51,013 bases of DNA from Zygnema cylindricum (Eukaryota; Streptophyta; Zygnematophyceae; Zygnematales; Zygnemataceae). The notes under the pieces were generated by a model. It saw only the letters and a list, made by a program, of their open reading frames with translations. It was not told the origin of the DNA and ran no database searches. Both the position numbers and the translations under genes were made by a program. The DNA lies in contig JBBHKE010000891.1 of assembly GCA_037447655.1 (NCBI GenBank), forward strand, positions 1-51,013. The letters are read 5' to 3'. Shown here in pieces: positions 13,724 to 26,230 of this stretch (its first letter is position 1; every line of letters starts with the position of its first letter).

Positions 13724-14233
13724 GTATTTCAGTGACTTCTTTGCAGGAAATAGATGCGAAGAAGTTGCTGTGTTGTAAAGTCAATATTACAATTACTGGA
13801 AATTTACTCTCCCAAAAATTGAAGACTTGTGGCAGAAAATTTGGGACATCTTTTTGTTTTCTGACCTTGTGATGGAAGCTTGATGAAGCACGGTCATGCA
13901 ATTTTGCTTCATATTCTTTGAGTTGGCACATTCTGTCTATTGACAATAATCATTGCATTAACTTGTATCAGTCCCATCATCTTCACCGAATGTGATTCTA
14001 TGACATAACCCGGAAATTGCACTGACATACACTATATTTGGTTTGGACTGCACCGTCGACAGACGCAGTTGTGTGGCCTCTAACTGATGCACTGTGAGAA
14101 CACATTTATTTTTAATATTATTCGTTATATCTGTATTTTTTTTGTTCCTGTTATGTTTGCAACTCCTAAACCTCTTGTCTCCAACAGCCTCTCTCGCAGT
14201 CGTGACTGACATATTTCATTTCATGTATCACAG

Positions 14234-14412
14234 GTATGCAACTTGACCTGCAGTCAGTGCTATTTGAAGTGTCTCTCTCCAAAGATCCATGTTTCTGAGA
14301 CACATTCCTGTATGGGCAGTCATAAGTGCAAGGAACTGTGTGGGTTTTGCCAAAAGGACGGTGAAATTATTTGCGGTGACAAAATGGGGCATCCTGGCGA
14401 ACATGATTGCAG
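14234..14412 (+). CDS. Left exon 5: Cys/His module 1
   Basis: 59 codons plus two bases, with ten cysteines (VCNLTCSQC...HSCMGSHKC...GFC) and the motif GHPGEHDC. Probably zinc-binding. Donor TGCAG/GTAATG; the split Arg codon is completed by exon 6. Confidence 0.85.
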
Positions 14413-14996
14413 GTAATGTAGCTTTGAAGTCATCTTTTTCCTCCAATTATCTTGGAGTTTCGCTGTTATTGTTGATTTACCTCCAACTATCTTGGCAGTT
14501 TACTGTGTTATTGGTGCCTTTTGCTCCAAGCTGGCCGGTGTGTAATGTTATATCAAGAAATCCGCTTCTACACATCTTTTGTTCAGTAAAATATGTTTTA
14601 ACGAGAAATTAAGCAACGATAAAATTTCAGGTTATCTGAATGTTAGCATTTACATCGTTTCGTATAGGTTGCCAGAATACATTTTTCAGATTTTGAGTAT
14701 TATGGAGTAAACATTCTGTCCTATGTGTCCGTGGATGGAGAAAAGAATCTATGCCTATAATAGTTATTCATTCAGCTTTTCATTCCAATTGTTGTGGGTT
14801 ACATTAATACCTGTGAAGGTGAGACTATCTTAGCAGAGGGACTGCATCCAGACTAAGTTTGATAGCCAATGTATGTTTCTGTACGGTGATGCGCTGATCC
14901 ACTTGTCTCCTTACTTGGTTTTTTTTCTTGTTTTCGTTTTTGTTTTCTTTTTTGTTTCTTTTTTGTTTTCGACTTTTATATTGCACTGCTTGTCAG

Positions 14997-15270
14997 GTTA
15001 AAAGAGCACACGTGCGACAAACCATGTGATCTCAAAAATTGCCTGAATTGCAATCAATTTTGTGCCAAGTCGGCGGGTCACGACAAAATTTGCGCTGATT
15101 CACAATATTCAGAGCATCTCTGTAGTGCCCCCTTTCACTTATGTGGCCAAAATTGCTCTGCTTTCAACTGTCGCGGTAACTGCGTAGCTCCACATGGGAA
15201 AGCGCACACAATTCACAAGTGTTTCGAAGAAAAATGTATCCGGAACTGTTCTGTAACAGGTTGCGAGAAG
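14997..15270 (+). CDS. Left exon 6: Cys/His module 2
   Basis: 91 codons with fifteen cysteines and many histidines ([33 protein letters not shown]). The dense CxxC/CxC spacing resembles NFX1-type zinc clusters but does not match a named domain that I can confirm. Acceptor follows a long T-rich tract. Confidence 0.85.
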
Positions 15271-15778
15271 GTGAGTTGCTTTTGTAAACTTTTGGTGGAA
15301 TGAAATGTAAGTTTGAAACTTTAGCACTAAATTTGCAGTTACAGTGCTCTTTGTTTTGTACCATCAAGTTTTGTGAGCTATAAACGGTGCAATTGTCTTT
15401 CTACTCCTATCCGTGATTTTTTTCCTAGAGGCCTTTGATGTGGATAATTGGCAAGTATCATTCGTTTAGAATGTTAGATGGGCTTGTGAAGTATATTTTT
15501 TGTATAATTCTTGATACCAAAGTAGCGTTTCTGCAATCAAACTCAACATGGTGTGTTGTTTGGATAACTTTGTACCACCATCTATTGCCCATTTTTCTAG
15601 TCGTATTCGTCATTTTTTTATCGTCTCTACCTAAATTCCTGACCTGATAGTCTGTTAGGCAGTACAACAGAAATCTACTAATATGTTAGGAGGGCGTCAG
15701 ATGGTCTTACTAATTTTTCGGGAAGTGCAATGCGTCTTTCAGTGTAACTCTAATTCAGTTTAGTTTGTGACGTGACAG

Positions 15779-16006
15779 ATATGCGTGGCTGATGACCACT
15801 TCCACTGCTCTCCTCTGTCCAAAGTTTTTATTGAAGAGAATGGGAAAAGAATTGCAGTAAATCTTGACAAATTTAATGGCCTACATTTTTGTGGTGATAA
15901 TCATTTATGCCAAAAGGTTTGTGAAAATGTCGGAATCTGCAAAGTGACAACCCAACTTGTCCAGGAAGGTACCGCTGACTACATTGGAAAAAGAAGTACT
16001 TTTTCG
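15779..16006 (+). CDS. Left exon 7: Cys/His module 3, intact here
   Basis: 76 codons, [10 protein letters not shown] through GKRSTFS, containing [15 protein letters not shown]. Phase 0 at both ends. This is the exon broken in the right copy. Confidence 0.85.
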
Positions 16007-16510
16007 GTGAGTGATTTTCTATGACTTCTAAAACATGGGCAGATGGCCAAGATAATAAAGTCCGATTACTTTTTTAATGCGAGTAAAGAAGTAAAACATG
16101 GACGCATAGAGTTTTTTTTCTGTTTCAAATGTTTGTATGTGTAATGTAGGCCCTGATGGTTCTTTAAATAGTTCCATAGATGGAGGCCTTTGAGTTAGAA
16201 CTATTGCCTTACTTTCATCTCGTTTTATCGTCTGGTTTGAGAGTATAGACACTTTGCAGTAAGTTGAAGCCATGTCATGGGCCACCTGGCAAGTAAAGTT
16301 TATTTACAAGCGAGGAACCCTGTTTTATTACTTTTGAGGAAAGCCATTTTTCTTGGAAAGAAAATTGACTTGCGGATGGTAGTCTGAGATTCATCTTGTG
16401 TGTGAATGATGCTAACTAGTGGAACAGTTTTTACAAAAACCTGTGGAAACAAACTTTTTCAGTATGTAGCTTAGTCTGTCCAAACTTTTTTTTTGTCCTG
16501 TTGCCTACAG

Positions 16511-16747
16511 TATCGGATGGTTTCGGAAGCAAATGGAGACAGAGAGAATTGCAGTGTGCCAATACCCCCTTTTAAGTTGGAACATGAGGGTTTCCATGCC
16601 CACTCTTTAGACCCTCGTGTGATTCACTATTGTGACCAGCGATGCCCCACCTGCCATTATTTCTGTGATCAGCCTTATGGCCATCCTGGAAATCATAATG
16701 CCTCCCATGGAATGATGCGAAATTGTCACTTTGTGGCAGATACTGAG
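16511..16747 (+). CDS. Left exon 8: Cys/His module 4, with a GC donor
   Basis: 79 codons with [20 protein letters not shown], a second copy of the GHPGxH motif. The donor is GAG/GCAAGT. The nearest GT would leave exon 9 out of frame with a stop, so a GC-AG intron is required. The right copy has the same donor. Confidence 0.85.
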
Positions 16748-17198
16748 GCAAGTACATTTCTATATTGGACTTGTTTTCTAGCCATCTTCATTTATGTGTT
16801 TGTCTATTCTTTTGGGATTGTGTCATTCGTGACTTGTACAACTTTATCCGGGGTTTTTTGTTCTTTTTCTATTCATTTTTTTCTTTGGATTTGTTGATTT
16901 GTTTGGGGCAAGTAGAGTTTTATGTGGGATTTAATTTTTGTTGTTTTTGTTTTTATTTTTGTGTTTTTTCTTGGATTTTGTTGGTTTCATTTGACGTAAA
17001 TTGCATTTTTTAAGTAGTCACTAGTATACGTTTTACTTTTCCAAATTAATTTTGCCCAATGTAATTTTTTAATGCATGAAGCTGCTAATGGTTAATCCTG
17101 TAGTGTTAGTGAACGAGCTCTTCTCAAGCTACAGAAATGTTTTTTGATGGAATGCCTCTTTTAGTGCGCTTCATTTTTTGATATTTTTGTCCCCACAG

Positions 17199-17483
17199 GA
17201 TATTGACGTCGGACTGCGAAAATATGCCGTGGGAGAGTCTGGAGAGGCAGAAATGTGCGATATGTTTTGTAGATCTTTAGGTCGAGGGCACATTCATTTG
17301 CTTCCTTGTGATACGGAGGTGGATTTCAATTCCGTTTGTACTCATTCTGCAAAAGATGGACGTCAGCATCAAACTTGCAAGTACATTAGCAAGGAGGGAA
17401 GGAAACCAATGGATGAGTTGACCCATGCTAATTATTGGCGAACTGTCAATTGGAAGGACCCATGCTCTTGGATCGAGAGAAAG
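17199..17483 (+). CDS. Left exon 9: Cys-containing linker
   Basis: 95 codons, [20 protein letters not shown] through SWIERK, with several Cys and His ([15 protein letters not shown]). Donor AAG/GTGTTT is weaker than the others. Confidence 0.8.
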
Positions 17484-17986
17484 GTGTTTCTTTTTTCTTG
17501 TTTTTTCTCGTCTGCTGTTTATCCTCGATGTGTTTATATTGTCACAGCTTTTTCTTTTGTTGTTTTCTCCTCTTTAACTGTTTTGTCCTCTTGCTGTTTT
17601 CGCTCTCTGTTTTTCCCCTCTGTTTCGCCCCTCTGTTTTTTTCATCGATGTTTTTTCTTCACTGTTTCTTCGCTAGTTTTTCTTCTCCTAATAAAGATTG
17701 AACGGCAGGTCATAACTCTTGTGTTTTTGGTCGATATATAAACTCGAGGGGGTAATACATGAAATAGTCTGCATTTGTAGACCTGACGATGCAATCAATT
17801 TTGCTGGCGTTGTTTGCTAAGACGACCGAAGGAATAGGAGTCCTTCAATGATTTCCTGGAAATACAAAGACTTGCAGTAAAAGAGTTGATGCTTTCTCTG
17901 AGAAAACCATTTTCTGTTTCTCACATATGATCTTTTTCTTTATGAATGTTAAAGCTTATTGTCCTTATGTTTCAACTTGTGTGTAG

Positions 17987-18733
17987 GATTTTTCCATGTG
18001 TCCACATGTTTGCAACCATTCCAGTCATTCCGACAATGGCATAACACCTTCTTTTTGCTCATTGCCACTTTGGCATGATCCAAAACAAAAGAATGAGATA
18101 ATTTATGGTTCTATTTCTATCGATGGACATCATTTTCCTTGCAACCATGATAGTCCAAATTCTGGACAGATTTTCCACCTTGTTTTTCTCCTTGACGAGT
18201 CAGGATCTATGAGAGGAAAGCCCTGGTTAGAACTTCAGCAAGCTTACCGCAGCTTCTTGTCGACTAGATCTCAATCATGTAAAGAAGACATTGTGTCTGT
18301 AATTCAATACAGCGATGCTTCAAGAATAATGTGTGAGGCCATTCCCATTGCTGACGCTTTTCACCAGGAACTTCATTTTCATGGAGGTGGTACGTGTTTT
18401 AAAAACGGAATTTCAACAGCTTATAGTTTAATGGATAGAGTGTCTACACGTTACCCCCAGTATAAAACAATGTTACTCTTCCTTTCTGATGGAAGAGGAC
18501 TTCATCCTAAAGACGGAGTAAATGAAATGAAACGGTTGGGCAAAGACTTCCAAGGGGACATGTTGTTATTTACCGTCGGTTTTGGAACAAATGCCTCCCG
18601 GGAAAATTTGGGAAAACTTGCTAGTCTCGGTCGTGGTCGCTATATACAATCGATCGATGGGGCTGCCCTGAAGAACACGTTTATTGAAGTGGCTTCTAAT
18701 TTGGGCAAAAGAATTGCTTTAGTAGCAAACACC
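17987..18733 (+). CDS. Left exon 10: VWA domain with complete MIDAS
   Basis: 249 codons. After a short Cys/His lead (CPHVCNHSSHSD) comes a von Willebrand factor A fold: [13 protein letters not shown] (metal site DxSxS, first Asp about residue 2184), HGGGTCF (MIDAS Thr), [10 protein letters not shown] (MIDAS Asp) and LLFTVGFG. All metal-binding positions are present. VWA domains bind protein partners through Mg2+. TAG acceptor, AACACC/GTAAGT donor. Confidence 0.9.
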
Positions 18734-19030
18734 GTAAGTTCTCGACTTTTAACTTTGCTTTATTTCATGTGCCCGTGTATGTCATAAAGCCTTCGGAAAA
18801 TGAAATACTCCTTCCTGTTATGCAAAGTGTACATTGTTTGTACTTGTTGCATGATTTTCCTGTCCAAGAATTGTTCACCTTCCAATGGTCTTTGTTTGCA
18901 AAATCGGAAGAAATGATTTCATATCAACTTTTTTCAACTGTACTGAAGCATCATTTGGTCGGTGGCTTTTCCCTACTGTTTTATTCAACGTGATCTAAAC
19001 CTCCCTGAAACGACCTTTTTTTGTGTTCAG

Positions 19031-19054
19031 AGCAATAATGGCGACCAGCAGTAA
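19031..19054 (+). CDS. Left exon 11: seven-codon terminal exon
   Basis: After TTTTTTTGTGTTCAG, seven codons (SNNGDQQ) and TAA complete the protein in phase 0. The right copy has SNNGNQQ and the same stop, which supports this tiny exon. Confidence 0.75.
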   Translation, partial: SNNGDQQ

Positions 19055-19477
19055 AAATTGGAGGTTCGAGGGGACTATTTCGCACTTTTATCTCTGCGGA
19101 AATTCCCAAATTGATGTCGGTCTCTTTCTCTTTCCTTTTCTCGCATATGGAAGGTGAGGTTTTCATGTTTGTTAGGACGATGAGAGTCGACTTTCTCTAT
19201 TTAATGGATTGTCATCTGTGACATTCGACATTTGTTCAGAATGTCTGATGCTTCAAAAAAAAATCAAAGCTCTCTCATCATCAAACATTTTGTAACAGGT
19301 GTAAGTTAAGATGGGAAAAGTACTGAACTTATGACTATGTACTTTTCTGGTTTATGTAAATAGTATTCATATTCGGAAAACTATGGTTAGTGTTGGGATG
19401 AAAAATTTCTTGGTTAGTACAAAACATGTATGATTGAGACTATCAGGAAAACTTTGGTAGTGTGGAGATAGTGATTC

Positions 19478-20150
19478 TATCTGTATGTATCCTTATAAAA
19501 CTTTGAGGACTGGTGCTGAGTAACAGTTAGAGGAACATTTTCGGTTGCATAAATAAAACGGTCATATACTATGTGCATCTCCATCATCCACGAGTAAGGG
19601 AGTGGAGAACATAGGAGAGGTAATTTGTTCTTGATTTTGTATTTATGGTTTTTTGTTTTAGTTTAGAAGTTGTATGTGTGTGTAGTATTTAATTTGTGCG
19701 AACAAATCTCGAAATTCATACCTGTATCATTATAAAACGCTGAGGACTGGTCATGGAGTAATAGTTAAGAGGAACTTTTCCGGTAGCATAAATCAGACGG
19801 TAGTATACTATCTGTTTTCCACACGTGTAAGGCAGTGGAGAACATAGGAGAGGTGGTTTGTATTTGTCTTTATATTTTACTAATCGTTTTTTGTTTTAGT
19901 TTATAAGTTGTATGTATGTGTAGTATTTAATTTGTGCAAAAACATCTCAAATATATATCTGTATCATTATAAAACGCTGAGGACTTGTCAAGAAGTAATA
20001 GTTAGAGGAGGGTTGTATTAGGGAGTGGAGAACATGGGAGAGGTAGTTTGTTCTTGACTTCATATTTTAGTTATTGTTTTTTCTTTTTAGTTACTGAGTT
20101 GTGAGTCTGTAGTATTTCATTTGTGCGAACAAATTTCTTGGATTTTGAGT
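19478..20150. repeat. Three tandem units of about 240 bp downstream of the left gene
   Basis: Units begin near 19478, 19718 and 19956 with 'ctgtat(c/g)(a)t...tataaaac', share 'gtggagaacataggagagg' and end with 'tagtatttaatttgtgc'. The third has an internal deletion. The right arm has the mirror array at about 32520-33190, so the array predates the inverted duplication. Confidence 0.85.
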
Positions 20151-20340
20151 GAAATAGTGTTTATGTTATTTTCAGCTGCATATAATGTCAACTGTGTTGA
20201 TATGCTTCTAAGTTGGCTGTTCCGTTATCAATAAATTATGTTCTCTTGTTGTTATTCTACATATTATTAGCTTCGCTCCTATATATTCCAAAAGAACACG
20301 CTTGTGTTCATGAGCCTCTTCTGTCGGCCCCTCTTGAAGC

Positions 20341-20559
20341 TACACCGCGTATCGTTATTAGTGTTAATAATTTTTTAGTCGCTCAAAACATCTTTTCTCC
20401 GTACACAATTGTCCGATTTTCACATGGAGACTGCCAATCGGAAGGTGAGAAGCTTGAATTTCGATCGCAACCGTTAGATCAATAATCCGACAAGCATGTA
20501 CAGAGAAAAGTATTAAAGTGGTAAAAAAACCATTAACACTAATAGCGATACACGGTGTA
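20341..20559. mobile_element. MITE family C, intact copy (219 bp, TA-flanked)
   Basis: Terminal inverted repeats CACCGCGTATCGTTATTAGT and the complement of CTAATAGCGATACACGGTG, bounded by TA. The interior has no coding. The same family, split by a 3.3-kb insertion, is at 23864-27391. Confidence 0.9.
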
Positions 20560-21184
20560 GTTTCATCGGACAAAAGAATGCTTTTAAGTATCCACCTATG
20601 TGGTTCTTCTCCGCCGCTTGTTATGCGCTGTGTTTCACACTAAATAGTAAACCTAAACTACGATGCGATGTACCACCAATTCACTCCCCTTTTACAACAT
20701 GCTCTGGTATCCCGCCATTTGCACTCTTAGGGTTAGTATTGTTTGCCTGGTCCCTTCAGACATGCTATTGGTGCAAGAACAGTTGGCCAAAATCCGCAAA
20801 CCAAAAGTAGAATGGTTGTTCAACAAATAAGGTATCACAACCTTCGTACAAGAGTGTGAACTCTCGTACCTCATTTCCGAAAAGAATCATACCTCCTTGT
20901 GTAAAATGCTATTGCTGATTTGAAAGCTTCAAGTGGACCGGGTTGTGTGAGATCAATCATGGAGAATCTGTTCCAAAAGAAGTAGCTATAGTCATACTAA
21001 AGCGCTAATAGGTTACGGAATATATACAAATAGGCTATAAAGCGGTCGACAACATTTTTGCAAAAATAAATTGAAAGGGTGTCAAAATGCTCTGCCCTAA
21101 GCTTCCTGGTTGACTTCAAATTGTACTATTTTGTACGGATTGACCATGGTTTGCCAGCTTCCATTTTGAGCGACTCCTTTTTAT
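20560..21184. other. Spacer, no gene seen
   Basis: Short overlapping open frames on both strands, none over 75 codons and none recognisable. Confidence 0.4.
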
Positions 21185-21400
21185 TAGTGTTGTGTATCGG
21201 GAACATTCTTATCGCGGTAATATCGATACTCGATATATCGAATATCGAACGGGTCAGTGGGCTCTATATATCGCTCCGGGACCAACACAAATTTATCGCG
21301 ATATATTTGGTGGGAGGTGGGGGTCCGTACAGCTATAGTACAGAAATAATGTACGGATCCTTTAAACTAAATCGACTTCCATCTTACCCCTCGCGATTTA
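21185..21400 (+). mobile_element. Possible hAT-type MITE fragment (one end)
   Basis: Starts TAGTGTTGTGTATCGGG followed by 'ttatcgcg' and 'cgatatatcg' motifs, as in the elements at 46991 and 47757. No matching end was found nearby. An end-like sequence (CGATACACGGCACTA) at 31027-31041 lacks a matching 8-base target duplication. Confidence 0.5.
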
Positions 21401-21611
21401 ACTAACTCATAAAATCGATTGATCAACTTATCGACCGATTCGTCGATTCAACCACTTCAATCGGTTTTTTAAACTTGCCTCGGAATAAGTTCCAAACAGA
21501 GGCGTCCGCCCACATATCCGCCTCCCCTAGAAACGACAAAAGCATGTTCCTCCACCCATTCCGTCGTGCCGAGTGTCACCATTCCCGATTTTTTCGGAAA
21601 GTACTTTCTTG

Positions 21612-21770
21612 AGGGAGGGAAAGGAAGGGAAGGAAGTAAAAAGGAAGGGAAGGAAGGGTCAGAAGGGAAAGAGGGAAGGAAGGGGAGGAAAGGAAGGAAA
21701 AGGAAGGGGAGGAATGAAAAAGGAAGGGAAGGAAAGGCAGGAAGGGAAGGGAAGGAAAAGGACAGGGGAA
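21612..21770. repeat. (GGAAGG)n purine repeat
   Basis: About 160 bases of GGAAGG/AAGGGA-type simple sequence; open frames across it are low-complexity artefacts. Confidence 0.9.
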
Positions 21771-22039
21771 ATAAAACACTAAAACGTTTAAAGTATTTCT
21801 CGCCTCGGGTCTTGCTTTCTCTTAAAAGGCGGAGTCCAGGGGAAGACGCCCTAACAGAAGGTCGTTTTTTTTTAATTTGAGAATTCCGTAATTTTCCGAT
21901 TTATCGCCCCGAAACTCGTACTTTTCACACCCCTCTCGCAATACTCCTGATAAACGACAAAATAATTATGTCTTTTAGTGGGTCATTCGGCTCTAAAGCG
22001 TAAGGTCCTACTCCGTGCAGGATCGTCTTGGCGACCGCC

Positions 22040-22185
22040 TTACATATAAATATATATATAAAGACATATAAATATATATAAAGACATATATATATAGACA
22101 TATATGTGTATATATATTCAAATATGTATATAGATATATTCATATTAATATATAGACATAAACGAATATAAAATGTATATATATA
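22040..22185. repeat. TA-rich microsatellite with 'agacata' interruptions
   Basis: Imperfect (TA)n with recurring 'aagacatata' steps, immediately before the 40-bp satellite. Confidence 0.85.
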
Positions 22186-22189
22186 GGGG

Positions 22190-23335
22190 AAGCGCTTCTG
22201 AGGGACGTCGCCGTCGCACGTTGTCATCGTGCGCGAAAGAGGATCGTACGATGTCGCGCGTCGTCATCGTGCGTGAAGGACGATCGTACGACGTCTCACG
22301 TCGTCATCGTGCGCGAGGGACGATCGTACGACGTCATGCGTCGTCATCATGCGTGAAGGACGATCGTACGACGTCGCACGTCGTCCTCGTGCGTGCAGGA
22401 AGATCGTACGACGTTGCACGTCGTCATCGTGCGTGAAGGACGATCGTTACGACGTCGCACGTCGTCATCGTGCGCGAAGGACGATCGTACGACGTCGCGC
22501 GTCGTCGTCGTGCGTGAAGGACGATCGTACGACGTCGCACGTCGGTCATCGTGCGCGAAGGACGATCGTACGACGTCGCACGTCGTCCTCGTGCGTGAAG
22601 GACGATCGTACGATGTCGCACGTCGTCATCGTGCGTGAAGGACGATCGTATGACGTCGCACGTCGTCATCGTGCGCGAAGGACGATGTACGAAGTCGCGC
22701 GTCGTCATCGTGCGTGAAGGACGATCGTACGACGTCACGCGTCGTCATCGTGCGTGAAGGACGATCGTACGACGTCGCACGTCGTCATCGTGCGTGAAGG
22801 ACGATCGTACGACGTCGCACGTCGTCATCGTGCGCGAAGGACGATCGTACGACGTCGCGCGTCGTCGTCGTGCGTGAAGGACGATCGTACGACGTCGCGC
22901 GTCGGTCATCGTGCGCGAAGGACGATCGTACGACGTCGCACGTCGTCCTCGTGCGTGAAGGACGATCGTACGATGTCGCACGTCGTCATCGTGCGTGAAG
23001 GACGATCGTATGACGTCGCACGTCGTCATCGTGCGCGAAGGACGATGTACGAAGTCGCGCGTCGTCGTCGTGCGTGAAGGACGATCGTACGACGTCACGC
23101 GTCGTCATCGTGCGTGAAGGACGATCGTACGACGTCGCACGTCGTCATCGTGCGTGAAGGACGATCGTACGACATCGCGCGTCGTCATCATGCGCGAAGG
23201 ACGATCGTACGACGTCGCACGTCGTCATCGTACGTGAAGGACGATCGTACGACGTCGCACGTCGTCATCGTGCGTGAAGGACGATCGTACGACGTCGCAC
23301 GTTGTCATCATGCGCGAAGGACGATCGTCCCGATC
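22190..23335. repeat. 40-bp satellite array with a 360-bp higher-order repeat
   Basis: About 28 copies of a 40-base GC-rich unit containing nested palindromes (CGATCG, CGTACG, GACGTC and GCACG...CGTGC). Diagnostic variants recur exactly 360 bases apart: an extra G ('cgtcggtc') at about 22541 and 22901, 'gatgtacgaagtcg' at 22684 and 23044, and 'gtcgtcgtcg' at about 22502 and 22862. Nine monomers thus form a higher-order unit. Since 40 is not a multiple of three, the Arg-rich open frames are artefacts. Confidence 0.95.
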
Positions 23336-23863
23336 GCGCGGTTACGTTCCCGTTGAGTTTATCCTGTACGTCACACAATACACGGTCGCGTCGCAAAAAT
23401 GTAAATCAACCAATCGCACTCGGGCGCGTATGTGCGCGACAAGACGACGCGTGTGTCCTCTCTTTTGCGATCGCTCGACTCGTTAACCTTATAAATATTA
23501 TTTCGCAACCTTTTGATATCTTCGATCGTCCGCATCGCACGGCCACAGATTTGACGAGTTGTGAATATCCGTACGTTTCACTAACGCGTATCGCAGGGCC
23601 GGATTACCGCCTAACCATCCAGTAAAGAGCAACGGCCGTCCACTTACATCGCTAGGAAAAACGCGAGCCGGTTCTTGCGCCATTTACGGGCAACCGATCT
23701 CATTTTTGTCGTTTTCCTGTAAACTAAAAGACGACGCATTTCACGCACGGACGAAAACTGCCAAGTGGCCCATTCGGGTAGTCGTGAGAATCCGCTGTTT
23801 TACGGGCCATCCGCTTTCCAGTGTTGCCTTCTGAACTGCGGTTAGGTGGGCGACGACGGACGG
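23336..23863. other. Spacer after the satellite, no gene seen
   Basis: GC-richer than the surroundings, rich in CG dinucleotides, with only short unrecognised open frames. Confidence 0.4.
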
Positions 23864-24883
23864 TACACCGTGCATCGCTATTAGTGTTAATAATAGGGAA
23901 TTGATAATGACAGTGACTGTTTTGGTTGCGGACAGTCACTTACGTCATTTTGTCAAAAAACGTACGTTTGAAGTACACACAGGTACAAATAAAGCACCGT
24001 TGAGTACAAATTTGACTGTCAATCAGTTGAACAACTTTGACTTTGAAAATATTTTTCAACTGCTTAAAATTATGCCGCGCTTGCGAACGTCGACCGTCAT
24101 AATAAATTTAGCAATTCACACGGTCGGCGAACGTTTACGGTAACAAAACTGCGGCAACCACATGTAAATAAAAAGTGTTGCAGACAGTCATTTTTTGTCG
24201 TTATGTGAGCTCCACGGTGAGAGAACTAAGCCGCAAAATTGAAATTTAATCGTGTAATCGTTACATTCAACTTAGACGCATGGTGAAACAAAACAATTTT
24301 AAACTGAAGTACTATAAGTTTCGTACAGAAATATTATAACGCACGAAACGAAATAAACTGTTATAATAAAACAAACCATATCATTTGAAATTAACTGAAA
24401 AAAATGCGCGTCGTCACGCGCGACGAAATCGAGCCACACTATATACGAATCAACAATCTTACATCGACAGCGAAATGTTGGATATTGGGCGAATCGGCGT
24501 CGACCGAAATCGCGCCGCCAAATGTTTTGTTTCGGTTCGCATCAGACCCTCATTCAGAGGTCGCAAACGGTCAACCGAAACCGTGACCGACTGTTAACCG
24601 ACCGCCCGCGCCGGATCCGGAACGGATTCGGTTGCCAAAATTTGGGGGTCGGGCGGATAGGGTCGGTTGAGGGGTGTAGTTACATCAGACGAAAAGTGAG
24701 GTTTATTACAGAGTTTTGTACTTGGACGTACCATGCCGTACCATGCCGTACTATATTTTCGTGAGTTTCTTGAAAACAACATTACAGAAAATAAGAATAC
24801 GATTCTCCAAGTATCCGGGAGAAGACGTCGACCGTCCGATTACATTTTGGTCTTCATCTGCGAAGCAATCGCTCCATACGCCT

Positions 24884-24927
24884 CTGTATTGGTGAACCCA
24901 CCTCGCGGAGGTGGTTCACCAATACAG
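24884..24927. repeat. Near-perfect hairpin inside the hAT element
   Basis: The arm CTGTATTGGTGAACCCACCTC pairs with GAGGTGGTTCACCAATACAG across a 3-base loop, 20 base pairs with a single bulged base. Its age and role are unknown. Confidence 0.85.
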
Positions 24928-25641
24928 AACCAGTCAATTCGCTACACCTGGACGATAGACACGTGCATCGATGAAAAAGGAAAATTTTCACACGCCCCCA
25001 AAGTCACGTGCCTTCGGACAAGGTGACCGTAAAATTTTTGCTGAAAAGAAATACGGTTTTTTCCTGAAAGTCAGCAGAGTGAAGGAGATCTCTGAGGTAC
25101 ATTGACGCGGTACACTTGCGTAGTACACGTACATAAAACGTAAGTACGGATTTCCGTACTAAAATGGTTGGATTCCAAATCTTTGACGATTTTAGAGATT
25201 TGATCGTTAGCTTACTTGGAAGCACTCAAATCAGAACAAGTATATAAAAACTTATTTACAGACGATACGCGATGTAACCGAGGCCTCTGTAATACATAAA
25301 TTTTGCTGTCCGTACTATTACAGAGACCTCCTGATGTAACCATACCCTAATTCACCAGGAAAAAAAAAACGGTCGGTTACGGTTCGGTCAACCAAAAAAC
25401 CAAAAAAATGAAATTTTTGAACTGTCCCTATAATCCAACATTCTTGTACTTTGTACTCTTTTGGCATCGTGGAAGTACGTGACATCATGATTAGCGTCGT
25501 AAATCTGACACGGTACTGCAGTAAGCTATTTATTTCGCAAATTAAAGGGAACGCGACAAAGCGTCGCAAATCTGACACGGTAGTACAATATTCCATTCGC
25601 AAATCATAGGCAACGCGACAAAGCGCGCAAATCTGATATAG

Positions 25642-26230
25642 TACACTGTCGATCGTATTTAGCGTGTTGAACACTAATTCGGCGCCCCTAAATTTTGAGG
25701 GTTTTACCTAAAATAGGGTAAACAATACTAATTTTTCCTGTACGCTAATTACGAGATGAACAATTACTGTACACCATTTTAATTTATGTATGTTTTTTAT
25801 TAGTGTGGAGTACGGAACGTGTCGGTTCGTATAAAAATGTACTTTTGAATTATACAAGTACAAATCTTTTAAAAATATCTTCTATCACACAAAAAACTGC
25901 CCTGTGGATTAAAAGATTTCGTACCTGTACCTGTTTTAGTGTACATTTATTTGTCGCGTATTGCCTACACCCCTAAAAAACCGAAATTAGAGTTAGGAAT
26001 TAATTACTGTGAAAGTATGCAACAGTGTATGAATTGGCAAAATTTGTACTTTTACCTATATTTACTGTGAATATCCTCTCGACAAATCAGCTATACCCAT
26101 ATTGGCGTTCGTTGAAAAAATAGTGTATAACTTTTTTTTCAAAAAATTTATAAGTCAAAATTAGTGTACATGACACTAAATTATTCTACACACTAATAAT
26201 TTCTACACGCTAAATACAATCGACGGTGTA
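25642..26230. mobile_element. MITE inserted in the hAT element (589 bp, TA-flanked)
   Basis: Left end TACACTGTCGATCGTATTTA; right end GCTAAATACAATCGACGGTGTA. Joining the flanks at a single TA restores the hAT subterminal sequence 'tagtacactattcatttcgc' as seen at 4118-4136 in reverse complement. This makes it the innermost level of the nest. Confidence 0.85.

Noticed and set aside
16748-16760. Using the GT a few bases downstream as exon 8 donor
   Set aside because: It changes the phase and puts exon 9 into a frame with a stop; both copies keep GCAAGT.
22173-23486. Arg-rich open frames on both strands
   Set aside because: They are translations of a 40-base satellite whose period is not a multiple of three; all frames give similar low-complexity products.
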